This document shows positions 42,793 through 52,777 of a stretch of 64,000 bases of DNA, piece after piece. Numbering within the stretch: the first letter of the stretch is position 1; every line of letters starts with the position of its first letter. The position numbers and the translations under genes are program-made. The notes beneath the pieces were generated by a model. That model saw nothing but the letters and a program-made list of their open reading frames with translations, was not told where the DNA came from and did no database searches. Source of the stretch: Micrasema longulum (taxonomy: Eukaryota; Arthropoda; Insecta; Trichoptera; Brachycentridae); NCBI GenBank assembly GCA_022494885.1, contig JAGVSM010002795.1:1-64000 (forward strand), written 5' to 3'.

Positions 42793-43621
42793 ATACCTAG
42801 AATTAAGAATAGTCCAGAAACCGCATACGTACATCAAACAGATGGCGACTTAACTACTAATAAATGAGTAGGTTTACGTTTTGACCTATTAGTTTCTTTG
42901 TAGACGTCGCTCAGTACGCAACTCCTGATTTGAATTCAACTATGCCGTGTTGTGTCCTTTTAAAATGTAGAAATACTGCTAGGATCTTAACTAAACAGGA
43001 TGCAATCACATTTCACGTGTAATTAGCAAATGGATGTGTATGTAACAAATGCATCATTTAAAAATTAATTTATTTTTCCATCTGTCAGATTGTCGAAGAA
43101 ACAAAATGAACATTTCGTTAGTGTTGCCAGGGTAGTAAACTTTTTTACCCTACTTTGGTCATCTAATGAGAGAACTAATGAAAATTGGATTTCGGATCAA
43201 AAAACTCAATCGTGACATTTGACCGACATTATCTTAAAAACTTAAAATATTATCTAACATGATATAAAAATATCCGTTTTATGTAAAATAAAATTTGTTT
43301 TATATGTTTTAAGTTTAAAGTTCAGTAATTCAATTACTCTTATTAAATGACCCTTTATTTATCTACTCTGTTGTGTCAATCAATATTTCCGCTTGCACAA
43401 TAAAATTTGAGAGAAATTAAGAGATTGCTTTTTTTTACCTTACATTTGTGTTATAATCATATTTTTTCCCATCGTTCAACATTACAAACATTACACAGAT
43501 ACATCACGAATGCGCGCGTCGAAAGTGAGGCATAGTGGGGAAATTATTGGACACAGTTCGATGTATTCAAATATGATTCTGCGCTCCTTCTGGACTATTC
43601 TTAATTCTATGGTATTATACA
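42793..43621. mobile_element. P-like (THAP) DNA transposon remnant
   Basis: Inverted ends TAGAATTAAGAATAGTCCAG / CTGGACTATTCTTAATTCTA (20 bases, matching ATACC just outside). The host reads ATATGTTTT on both sides (42784-42792 and 43622-43630), an 8-9-bp duplication. P-family elements make 8-bp duplications and encode a THAP-domain transposase; a THAP start is present here. The middle is deleted. Confidence 0.7.
42942..43022 (+). pseudogene. THAP zinc-finger start of a transposase
   Basis: ATG 42942: MPCCVLLKCRNTARILTKQD then AITFHV. It has the MPxCCVxxCxN opening (first two Cys of the C2CH finger) and the ITFH motif (His) of THAP domains. The frame ends at TAA, but CAC|GTGTAATT could be a splice donor exactly after ITFH, as in intron-split THAP exons. 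No downstream exon is recognisable in the remnant. Confidence 0.7.
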
Positions 43622-44351
43622 ATATGTTTTTAAAATCCATTAAATGAATATGAAATATTTCTAATACCATGAAGATGTGTGTTATGTCAAAGGTTAATTA
43701 AAAATATCAATGTCGCAGTGTCTCAGTAAAACATTTTTTAAAAAATAATATTTCATACACACAATATTCAACGGAGAAGTCTGACAACAAACAATAAAAG
43801 TTTACGTGTGGCATGAGACCAAGAGAGCCATAGATAAATACGGATTTGTCAGTGTTGCCACTTTCTCATTCGTCTTTGTAATTAAATTGTCGGAGGGTTT
43901 TCAAGAATAGCATTATGACAAAGCAATCGAGATGCTCAATCGACAATTGTCGAGTGGTTGACAAAATGTCACATCTTTCCTGCATAAGGCTCCAGGACCA
44001 TTGACAGCTGAATTATTTCAGAATGAACTCTGCTACAAATGTCGATAAACTAATATTAATAAGACTTGATTTGCATCCAAATTACATTTTATGCATTTTA
44101 GAAAACATGCAAACAACGTTTTGTCCTCAAGCTTCACGAAAAACACGTTTTGTTCAAAGATCAATAAAAAAATACTACTTTCAGAAGATTTAAATTATGA
44201 AAAGAATGCTCATCCTGTTTTTATGTATACAATCAATATACTCATAATAACCCTTCCCTTTCTGTGCCAAAAACATGATCGCGTTACGGCGCTGTGTAGT
44301 CAATACACATGCAAAAATGAAAGATTTAAAATCAGAAAAATGTAATATTCA

Positions 44352-44998
44352 TCGATATTTTGAGTTTGTCCAAATTTTTGTAAACAAGAACTGGATTCAA
44401 CTCCCTGGGGAGCTGTTTATACTAACATATTACAACAAAGATGAAGACCATTTAAGAAAAGTTAAATAGAAGTCTAGGCATCTACAGGGCTAATGACTTG
44501 TCAATAGCTGTTTTTTTTTTTTTTTTATTTATTTACAATTTTAAAAAACCCGTTAGGGTTACATTAGAAATTTAATATTGTCTAGTCATTTTATGTCTCG
44601 TCTAGTCTAGTTAGTTCAGTGGCCACTTTACATACTGTGTAACATTCACCATTCAGCCCATATTTGAACATCTATATTCCTTAAATTCTTTCATCTGTTG
44701 ATGTTTGTGAAGTTAAAAGGCTGAAACCTTTTTTTATGCGGGTGAGATTCATCTAATTGAATTATTTCACCTACATACTAGGCAACGCATGAAAATTTCA
44801 TTTTTTCAATTTCTATACGTCTTCATGGACCGGGTGGATTTATCAAGGTCATAAGCCCTGTAGATGCCTAGACTTCTATATTAACTTATCTTAAATGTTC
44901 TTCACCTCTGTTGTAATATGTTAATATAAACAGCTCCCCAGGGAGTTGAATCCAGTTCTTGTCTACAAAAGTTTGGACTAACTCAAAATATTGTTGAA
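44352..44998. mobile_element. Foldback element FB1, copy 13 (fullest)
   Basis: Both ends present: atattttgagtttgtccaaa at the left and tttggactaactcaaaatattgt-type end at the right. Modules in order: left arm, core, gctgaaacc segment, gagattcatctaattgaatt hairpin, ctaggcaacgcatg, ttcatggaccgggtgg, right arm (gccctgtagatgcctagact). Interrupted by a LINE-Y scrap. Confidence 0.8.
44511..44619 (-). mobile_element. LINE-Y 3' end inserted in FB1
   Basis: T run, then aaaaacccgttagggttaca and tagtcattttatgtctcgtc, as at 22105-22200. It lies between caatagctg and tggccac of FB1; the intervening gtttaag seen in other copies is missing, so the insertion came with a small deletion and no clear target duplication. 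Confidence 0.75.
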
Positions 44999-44999
44999 C

Positions 45000-45210
45000 G
45001 TTTACCAATGAGGAGAAAAACAGAATATCAAAACTCATTGTTCAAGGGATTGAAGCTGTAAAATGAGTTACCTGAAGAAATAAAGGATCTCCTTTATTTC
45101 TTCAGGTAACTTATTTTACAGCTTAAAGATCGAAGTAAATCAAATTAATTTGAAAAAATATATTATTGAAAAATTGTGATAAAAAATTGTAAGGTTATTA
45201 AAAGTTTGTA
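45000..45210 (+). pseudogene. LINE C-terminal scrap with inverted duplication
   Basis: Plus frame: QNSLFKGLKL*NELPEEIKD, a Jockey-type ending, then an inverted repeat of the same DNA, then LKDRSKSNQFEKIYY. The palindrome is listed separately. Flanked on both sides by FB1 copies. Confidence 0.55.
45053..45124. repeat. 72-bp near-perfect palindrome
   Basis: AAGCTGTAAAATGAGTTACC at the left is mirrored (one mismatch) by GGTAACTTATTTTACAGCTT; the centre is aaaggatctcctttatt. It could extrude as a cruciform. Confidence 0.85.
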
Positions 45211-45222
45211 TTAGTTCTTAAG

Positions 45223-45397
45223 ATGACCTGTCATCGGCTGGTTTAAGTGGCCACTTTACACACTGTAACATTCTCCATTCTGTCCATATTTGAACATCTA
45301 TATTCCTTCAACTCTTTCATCTGTTGATGTTACAGCTCCCCAGGGAGTAGAATCCGGTCGCTGTCTACAAAAATTTGGACAAACTCAAAATATTGTA
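45223..45397. mobile_element. Foldback element FB1, copy 14
   Basis: gacctgtcatcggctggttt, cactttacacactgtaacat, tctgttgatgttac, then directly the right end agctccccagggagtag, tgtctacaaaaatttggaca, aatattgt. Deletion derivative. Confidence 0.75.
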
Positions 45398-45780
45398 AAT
45401 AAACAAACGTTAGCTTTGTAACAAAAAGATTTTTTTTTAAATGACGTTTAAAATTATTTTTCGTTTATTTTATTGCCTCTAATATATTTTTATCTTTTTT
45501 TTTCTTAAAAAAAAGTAGTTTTTTATGTTTAACTGAATTTTATTTCTTTAACTCAATCTTTATTCTTATCTTTCAGTAAACTTTATCTATATTATAACTT
45601 AAATTGATTTTACACAATTATTTTATATAATTTATAAAAGATGGTGGAGTTCTATAATTGAGGAAATATATAAAGAATGTTAGTAATATTATTAATATTC
45701 AAAGCATTAACTTTGTGGTCCAACATTTTAATATTATCTTAATAAAATTAGTATAAAACCACTCACCGACTTATCTGTCT

Positions 45781-45816
45781 AACGGTTTCGAGACGTAACC
45801 CGTCTCTTCGTCAGGA
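45781..45816 (-). ncRNA. Hammerhead-ribozyme-like core 5
   Basis: Minus strand: CCTGACGA (45815-45808), AGAGACGGGTTACGTCTC (stem II GAGAC/GTCTC), GAAACCGTTAGACAG. Both core boxes CUGANGA and GAAA are intact. Confidence 0.6.
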
Positions 45817-46004
45817 CAACAACACTACACCAACATGCCACTACACACTGAAAAATAATGTCCCATTAATTAATAATCAAGTAACTTTCCAATATAGTCC
45901 ATTATTCGATATTTTATTGTAATGGTCACCCTACCCTCCCCCTCCCTTTTCCCTCCTTTTCCGATTGTTAATCATTTTGAAATATTAGCTTCATAAGTCA
46001 TTAA

Positions 46005-46246
46005 AGCTAGGGTTTCCTAGGACAGCGGTGACCGTATTTTAACGGCCGTAGTGAACGGTGATGCGGTGGACAGCCGTCGTAACGATGAATAGAGTGTGGT
46101 TTCCTAGGAAAATGGTGTTATCAACACCATTTAACACCGTTTCCCTAGGAAACCACTCTCTAGACGACGTTACGACGGCTTCCTACCGCATCACCGTTCA
46201 CTACGGCCGTTAAGATACGGGCACCGCTGTCCTAGGAAACCCTAGC
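46005..46246. mobile_element. 242-bp palindromic element at a TTAA site
   Basis: AGCTAGGGTTTCCTAGGACA at the left is mirrored at the right (tgtcctaggaaaccctagc); arms of about 110 bases (accgtattttaacggccg, tgaacggtgatgcggtgg). TTAA at 46001-46004 and 46247-46250. G+C-rich relative to the region. A half copy lies at 55285-55427. TTAA duplication suggests a piggyBac-type integrase, by inference. Confidence 0.75.
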
Positions 46247-46366
46247 TTAACCCTCGGTGGTGGCGTAGTGAAGCATGTGTCTAACCTGCATGTCGATTTT
46301 ATATTTTTGCAAATCTACTATGGTGAAGGTGTGTAGTGGTATTTGCATGTTGGTGTAGTGTTGCTG

Positions 46367-46402
46367 TCCTGACGAAGAGACGGGTTACGTCTCGAAGCCG
46401 GT
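46367..46402 (+). ncRNA. Hammerhead-ribozyme-like core 6
   Basis: CCTGACGA (46368-46375), AGAGACGGGTTACGTCTC, then GAAGCCGG: GAAA has become GAAG. The mirror of core 5 in the opposite arm. Confidence 0.5.
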
Positions 46403-47044
46403 AGACAGATAAGTCGGTGAGTGGTTTTATACAAATTTTATTAACATAATATTAAAATGTTAGTAATGCTTACTTAAAAATTGTGTGTATTTTATGTATC
46501 CTTGTTGAACTTCCAAATAAATTTAAAAAAAAAAAATTTAAAGTTAAGTGTTCGGCATTATCGTCCGCTACCTTATACTTTCTAGAACATGAAGAAAGAA
46601 AAAGTATATTTTAATTATCTTCAAACTGTAAAACAAGTTTAAATAATATTGAGTCGGGGTTTTCCGTTTTAAAGTCATAACGTAACCAGACGATTGGTAA
46701 TGTGTTCATGTTAATTCTGATTTCTCAACAATGATATTATATTGCTTACGAACGCGTGGCATTCATGTTTATTAGTATACCCAATATTCAGGTTAGCATG
46801 CGTCATGTTTCACACGGAGAGTGTGTTCGGGTTCTCTTGCTATGACGTGTGTCGCGTCGTATGCATTGTGAAATTCTCGGGAATCCCGTAAAAGACTACG
46901 CGCGCACGACCTAAAGGTAATTAATTGCAGATTTTTTTTAAGTGTGAATTATTATTTTTAATGCGTCTTTTTCCTTTAATGCGTTTTTTTCGTGTCTGGA
47001 CGAATGAGGAATACAGTTCTGTTTGTGAAATCGAACCGGAATAC

Positions 47045-47160
47045 TGGACAATTCAATTCAATTCAATTTTTCAATTCAATCCAATTTTATTTATTCGTAA
47101 ATATGCACATTACAAAATGGAATATCTTAATTCATATATTATATAGAAATAATTAAAATA
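47045..47160 (-). mobile_element. LINE 3' end with (AATTG)n tail
   Basis: ttcaattcaattcaattttt, then tattcgtaaatatgcacatt. Same tail type as the LINE-X copies at 47882 and 61370; coding part absent. Confidence 0.45.
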
Positions 47161-47194
47161 ATTAGGTTAAATTAGGTATATATAAAAAAACATA

Positions 47195-47440
47195 CAAGCA
47201 AAATCAAGAAAGGAGCTCGGCGCTGGTTTGGACATGTAGAACGAATGGACAGCGCGAGAACGGCTAAGAATATTTACAATGCGAATGTTGATGGATGCAG
47301 AAATAGAGGAAGACCGAGAAAGACATGGCATGACCAAATCCAACAAATACAAAAACAAAAGAGTGTTGTGGCGTTCTATCCTCTCTGCCTACCCTTACGG
47401 GGAAACGGCGTGATGGTTTGTTGTTGTTGTTGTTGTTATA
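47195..47440 (+). pseudogene. LINE C-terminal fragment (RRWFGHVERMD type)
   Basis: Plus frame: KKGARRWFGHVERMDSARTA then CRNRGRPRKTWHDQIQQIQK, and (TTG)n at 47418-47437 as its 3' tail. 'W[FL]GHVxRM...RGRPxxxWxD' is the standard C-terminal end of many insect LINE reverse transcriptases. Directly followed, in opposite orientation, by LINE-X. Confidence 0.75.
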
Positions 47441-47454
47441 TCCAGATAATAATA

Positions 47455-47830
47455 TGTTAAAAAAGTAAGAGAATCTTGTAACGAAAAACTTCCTCCCGTA
47501 ATTTTGTTCAATATAGAGATAGCCCTTCCAACAGGCATAACTATTGGCGGGTTGGTCCTGTATATTGGAATGTGAAACAGTCTATGCTGACGCTGTCTAA
47601 GGTAATTATTCGGAACATAAAAGGTAATGCTCCGCATAATTTCAGGGTTGTCAATAATACCGCGCAACAATCGAAAGAAGTGCGTAGTTAAATACACATT
47701 CCTTCTAGTCTTCAAACTGCTGTAACCGAGCATACCCTGGAGGAACTCAGTGGGATAAAGCCATGGATAATATCTGCACTCCCTCATGTAGAGAAACCGA
47801 AGAAATTTTCGACAAACGTTTTTGACTCGG
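47455..47830 (-). pseudogene. LINE-X RT C-terminus, copy A
   Basis: Minus strand: MRECRYYPWLYPTEFLQGML, GYSSLKTRRNVYLTTHFFRL, FYVPNNYLRQRQHRLFHIPI, YRTNPPIVMPVGRAISILNK. About 110 codons open. Same family as 2883, 48010, 50240 (related) and 61380. Confidence 0.75.
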
Positions 47831-47881
47831 TGGCGACCTGGTAAAAATCCTGTTAATAATTTTGCCTCGTAGCATAGTGGA

Positions 47882-48560
47882 TTTCAATTCAATTCAATTA
47901 TATTCATTTATTTAAATATAACATATACATTACAAACATACATTCAGTACGTACATCTTATAAAAAATAAAGAAATACATGAAAGAGACTCATGTCAAAG
48001 TAGTAGGAGAATCCTGCCCCGGAAAAGCCCTTCGGATACATGGAACAAATCAATATCCAGAGCGATGTTGTTCAGCATATCGGTAGCCCATCAGCAAGTT
48101 AGTCCTGTATATCGGAATATGAAACAATTTATGCTGACGCTGTCTTAGGTAATTATCAGGAACATACAAACCAATGCTTATCATAATCTCAGGATTATCG
48201 ACCATACCGCGCAACAATCGATAAAAATGTGTAGTCAAATACTCATTCCTTCTAGTCTCTAAACTGTTGTAGCCAAGCATACCCTGGAGAAACTCGGTCG
48301 GGTAGAGCCAAGAATAATACCCGTACTCTCTCATGTAGAGATATTTTAGAAACTTCTTTTGGAGTTTCTCTATCATGTGTTAGAGAACATATCTGTTCAT
48401 GTGGCCCCTAAATCTTCGAGCCACTCTCGAGTCTACTTTGCCCTAAGGAGTTGTAAAGAGTTCTCAGTACGCGGGTGTTTTCAAAAACCCTGGCAGTACG
48501 CAGAACGAATCAATGCATTACCACTGATTGTCTCTAGGATGTTGCGATCGCCTACCATTT
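47882..48560 (-). pseudogene. LINE-X RT C-terminus, copy B
   Basis: Minus strand: KLQKKFLKYLYMREYGYYSW, LYPTEFLQGMLGYNSLETRR, YVPDNYLRQRQHKLFHIPI. The upstream part is frame-broken (RVARRFRGHMNRYVL). 3' tail (AATTG)n at 47885-47900. In direct orientation behind copy A, so two independent 5'-truncated insertions or a tandem duplication. Confidence 0.75.
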
Positions 48561-48754
48561 TCGAGCTCCTGTGTTCGATTTCTGACCACATTTAGAGGAG
48601 ATATGGATTTTAAAAATTGTTTCAAATTGCAATATTACATTGTTACTAGACTGGTACTTACCTAAAGCGGCTGACTAATAATCTAATTCTGACTTTTCTT
48701 CACAAACGTATTCCTATATTTTCTTCCTGGATTATGGCCCTAGGGCCTAGGGGC

Positions 48755-48804
48755 TAGTAAGTAAAAAAATCACCGCTCTAGAGCGGTGATTTTTTTACTT
48801 ACTA
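48755..48804. repeat. 50-bp perfect palindrome
   Basis: Twenty-five bases starting tagtaagtaaaaaaatcacc and ending cgctct are followed by their exact inverse; the centre is CTCTAGAG. No neighbouring element explains it. It lies after gccctagggcctaggggc, itself partly palindromic. Confidence 0.9.
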
Positions 48805-49149
48805 CAGATATTTATCGTTGGTATGTTTTTTTTATTTATTAATTGTTTACTGTGGGAACCACGACCATCCAAAAACCCTTAAAGAGGATCGGCGCAGCGG
48901 TGGCAAAGAATTTTGAAAAATATGTATTTGAAAATCATATTTCTGTAACTCTCTCGCAAATGCCTCCCCGATAGTGTGCAAAAAAGACAACTGCACGTCA
49001 GATTGATTATGCCTAGGTAAAATATAAAACACGAGGTTTCTTTGTCTTGTTTTCCGCACCCCAAAACTGAACCGATTTGGTTTTTTTTTTTTAGAATGAG
49101 TATCGGATTGAAATTTTCTGAAATCTCATACGTCCAAAGACGATTGATT

Positions 49150-49215
49150 GATTCACCAACCGCAGTGTATTTGGATTTTTTTGTTACATGAAGATAACAC
49201 TGGTCAATATGACTT
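49150..49215 (-). mobile_element. SINE2 scrap
   Basis: caccaaccgcagtgtatttg, ttttgttacatgaagataa, ctggtcaatatgac match the SINE2 body (caccgattgcagcgtatct, gttacatgaaggtaa, tgatcagtctt). Confidence 0.5.
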
Positions 49216-50239
49216 TTGTCTCGCGAATACCAATAGGCGAACTTAATACAATTTTTTCCTGTTTTCAAATATGTATTATTTATTTCATCACGCACAGAAC
49301 TACGTCAAAGTCATGGATAATATGTATTTTTGGTTTCATGTACCTCAAACAGAAATGAGGAATTCCAGCCCAACCCGGAATTAAATTTTAAAAATGTTTT
49401 CGTATACACGTGAATATTTAAAAAATTTGGAGTAGGATGAAATATCTCAAAAATGCACGCAAAGATAAATAAAAAAAATTATAAATAGTATATATAGCTT
49501 AAAACCGTAAATAATGACGTCACTCCTTATATCTACGTGTAGTATTTCCGGTTTCCGCTTTAAAGCCCCCGCACCTTGTAAGGAACGTTTTGACCATAGA
49601 AAAAAAAGGGTATAATTTGTGATTGAAAAGTTTTGACATTTCAACAGCGTTGTCAGATCTACCGATTTACCACAGCAACCAGAGATTATACAACCAGAGA
49701 TTATGTCAACTTTCTAGGTTTTTCTAAATCGAAACGTTCGTAAAAACAACCATAATACAGAAATGAGCAAATTACGATAAACTTAATGAAGTAATCAAAG
49801 CAATATTCCATAGATTCTTGTCAGTTTTGTTATTGGCTGGAGAAATACAACTTACCGCGGTCAGTGAAAGTAAGAACGCCAACCGTTTCATGACGTCACT
49901 ACTGAAAAGTGACACACTGATTACAGTCATTTGGCGCGGTATTTGATAAATGTAACTTTAAAAAATCATGTCTTTATAAATAACGCACAAAAAAGGGAAA
50001 AAAAATTGCTTAGTTAAATAGTACGTAAATAATAGAAAATAGAAAATAAATAAATTAAAAAACAGTGGAATTCCTCATTTCCTAAAATTAGTGATGCAAA
50101 AAATAAAGAGGGATTATTTGTGGGTCAAAAAGTAAAAATCTGCTATTTTTCAAATCTTCTAAGAGCAACTTTTGTTTTTATTCCCCAACGGCCAGAATCT
50201 GTAGATTTGTCAATTCGTTAGACGCATTACAGCAAGTGG

Positions 50240-50790
50240 GAGCGTATCGCAGCCAGAAAGAATGAGTCTTCATTTATTTTTAAATAAATTAAATGGCATG
50301 TTAAATATATCAATAGATGAAAAAAAAGCATTATAATTTGAGCAAGAGCGATAGAGGAAATAATGTTTTGCATAGTTGGTGCTAAAGACTGGCAGATGGA
50401 ATAAATACTTATTTCTTGTCACGCGAAAGGGAACATTAAGATTAGTTTCGGAGAGAAGGTTAAAAGAGTCTACTATATTATTTAATCATTTAAATAAATA
50501 GCATAATTTAGATAATGTGGGTCTTTTTCAAAGGAAAAAAAAAACATTTTGTTCAGCAGATTGGCTATAAGTACAAAGCGTTTTATTGATTTTATAATCC
50601 AGGTGTTTTAAAAATTTTCGTTGAACATTTTCAATCCTTTCAATGTTTGTTTTGTATCGTGGGATCCACACAACGGATGCAAACTGCAAAGTTACTGCGT
50701 ACAAAAGTGTTGCATAAAGTCTTAAATGTATTTGTTTTTTTAAAAAGGTTTTGAAATTCTTAAAATGATCTTAAAAATCTTGTAAGTATT
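50240..50790 (-). pseudogene. LINE RT C-terminal region, LINE-X-like
   Basis: Minus strand: LRLYATLLYAVTLQFASVVW, IPRYKTNIERIENVQRKFLK, HLDYKINKTL, then after frame breaks LNVPFRVTRNKYLFHLPVF. The LxFASVVWxPxYxxxIERIExVQRKF block is typical of Jockey-like LINEs. No catalytic boxes. Confidence 0.7.
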
Positions 50791-50799
50791 AACATATTA

Positions 50800-50925
50800 C
50801 AACAGAGTGTGTAAAGTGGCCACTTAAACCAGCCAATGATTGGTCATAAACCCTGTAGATGCCTAGACTTCTAAATTACCTTCTCTAAATTGTTCTTCAT
50901 CTCTATTGTAATGTGTTAACACTTA
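50800..50925. mobile_element. Foldback element FB1, copy 15
   Basis: Inverse arm only: acagagtgtgtaaagtggcc, cttaaaccagccaatgattg, gtcataaaccctgtagatgc, aattgttcttcatctctatt, gtaatgtgttaa. Confidence 0.7.
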
Positions 50926-51014
50926 ATTAGGTTAAATTCACCAAACCGTATTCGTTTTATTCCGTTCTTAGAACAGTTGTATAATATCGAACTATAAAAT
51001 GTTAATTGTAAAAC

Positions 51015-51220
51015 TGTTTATTTAAGGTATTATAAAACTCGTATCATCGCTGCGATTTTTGAAAGTTTAGTAATTTTTCAATAATACGGCGCGTAACGCC
51101 ACTAGTTTTCTCTGGAGAACTGTTCTCATTAGTGGGTTGGCTTTCGGGAAACCGGAAATCTATCGAAATACTCTATCATTGATTGATTTCGATATTTAGA
51201 AAACAATATTTAGATAAACA
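51015..51220 (+). repeat. CRE-repeat family, copy 7
   Basis: tatcatcgctgcgatttttg, aagtttagtaatttttcaat, acggcgcgtaacgccactag (CRE site lost), tagtgggttggctttcggga, gaaatactctatcattg, as in the 14535 copy. Confidence 0.5.
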
Positions 51221-51724
51221 AACCAATGAATGACCGCAAAAATGACCGCAATAATAATTTTTTGTCATTTTGCGTGGAATGCCCCAGAGCAGAGTTATAT
51301 TTCCGTAGAGATCCTTTTCGAATCGTTTGTTTTGTTAAAATGCCACTTGGAAAACTTGTTTTGTTTCAAAACTTGTCGAAACCTGCGCCAAATACCGACC
51401 ATTTTTTTACTAAAGTATAATAAACGAAATATTGATTGAAATAAAACAAAATGAAAAACGTATGTTATTAATTTCTAGGTTTTGGGATTAATAAATCCGG
51501 TTATCAGGTTGATCAATAATCTGGTGTAATCATTGACATATTAATACATAGACGCGCCGCGCCTCCCAGAGTAAATATTTTTTAAAGTAGTGACACGAAA
51601 ACGTACCCATAGTTACAAAGTTTGTTTGTTTGTACCTGGGACGCATTCAACGATCATGCATAAGCTACCGTAAATGAGTATCCTCCAATATAAAAATGTT
51701 TTAATTATAACGTTAACAATCAAC

Positions 51725-51935
51725 ATTCTAGTGAAGGTAATATATACAGGGCTTATGACCTGTCGTTAGCTGGTGGTGGCCACTTTACACACTGTGTAAC
51801 ATTCAACATTCTGCCCATATTTGAACATCTTTATTCCTTCAATTATTTCATCTGTATGTTAAATTAACAGCTCCCTAGGGAGTTAAATCCAGTCCTTGTC
51901 TACAAAAATTTGGACAAACTAAAATATTCTTGAAT
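51725..51935. mobile_element. Foldback element FB1, copy 16
   Basis: gaaggtaatatatacagggc, ttatgacctgtcgttagctg, cactttacacactgtgtaac, then right end agctccctagggagttaaat, gtctacaaaaatttggacaa. Block B reads caatcaacattagtttttgg across the site, so the insertion point can be placed after caatcaacatt. Confidence 0.75.
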
Positions 51936-52179
51936 CGAAATTAGTTTTTGGTTGATCCCAATTAGATTCGTTCCTTAAATTGTTTATAATTTCGACCCAT
52001 TTATTTCTTTTCACTGAATTTTTGAGACAAAAAAATAATATCAACTCACAATCATTATATTTTAAAATGCATTGCTATCAGGGCAGCCCTGTAATCTAGA
52101 ACAGCTTCGAAATTGTGCCGCTAGGAGAAGTTTGACGTTTACAAAAAATATACTAATATTTGAATATTAATTGTTTTAA

Positions 52180-52777
52180 GGCTGTAGTCGGGTAAAACGC
52201 ACGAAAAATGAGGAAATTATACGATTTTGCTATTTAAAAACGTATGTTTTTTAAAAATCGCGAGGCCCTTACCGGAACCGGTATGAAGGTAATAAAAACA
52301 TAAATAAGATATTGTTAGAAATTGAATATTACAACCAGAATTATCTTCTTAAAAAAAAGAGAATACAATTCTATAAAAAAAGGTTTCAACAAAAATATTT
52401 CAATAACTACATTTTCAAAGGAAAAGGAAAATGTCACCAAATGTTTGTGATACAAAATGGTTGTACCTATTTCTTGTTTTTCTATTTCTTTTCAAAAACA
52501 AAATGTATTATTTTGCTTCTGCTATTTTAATGGTCTATTTATTATCATCAAATCAATAGAACAAATTTTAGTTCAATACAATAAGAATCGAAATACCAAA
52601 GTTTAGTCTAAATTTGAAATGGCGTAATCATCTGCCGGTCGAAAATTAATTATATTTTAGTTGTATAAAACTTTTAAGTTTATTTTTTATAGAAATACCT
52701 TGAAAAATTATTTAATGTTTTAAAATGGCAAAATCGTATGATTTCCTCATTTTTCGTGCGTTTACTCGACTACAACC
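52180..52777. mobile_element. 598-bp TTAA-site element
   Basis: Left GGCTGTAGTCGGGTAAAACG, right inverse GGTTGTAGTCGAGTAAACGC; inverted ends of about 55 bases through gaaaaatgaggaaat and acgattttgc. TTAA at 52176-52179 and 52778-52781. Block B has a single TTAA (ttgttttaagctttatt), proving the duplication. The interior is AT-rich without a recognisable transposase. Confidence 0.8.

Larger units (their letters stand above)
42372..43996. mobile_element. FB6 copy carrying a nested THAP element
   Basis: CCAGGGGCCTTATGCTGGAC at the left, inverse of CCTGGAGCCTTATGCAGGAA at the right. Body shared with 38438-39008. The two halves are separated by 829 bp of foreign DNA at 42793-43621. Confidence 0.75.
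45690..46470. mobile_element. Long foldback element with a hammerhead-like core in each arm
   Basis: The left arm (aacattttaatattatctt, ataaaaccactcaccgactt, atctgtcta, core, aacactacaccaacatgcc) is mirrored by the right arm (gcatgttggtgtagtgttg, core, gacagataagtcggtgag, taatattaaaatgtta). About 140 bases per arm. A TTAA element (46005-46246) is nested between. No coding. A one-sided relative is at 19780-20110. Confidence 0.7.

Noticed and set aside
48879..49295. 138-codon minus-strand open frame
   Set aside because: Overlaps a SINE2 scrap and shows no domain, splice context or codon pattern of a real gene.
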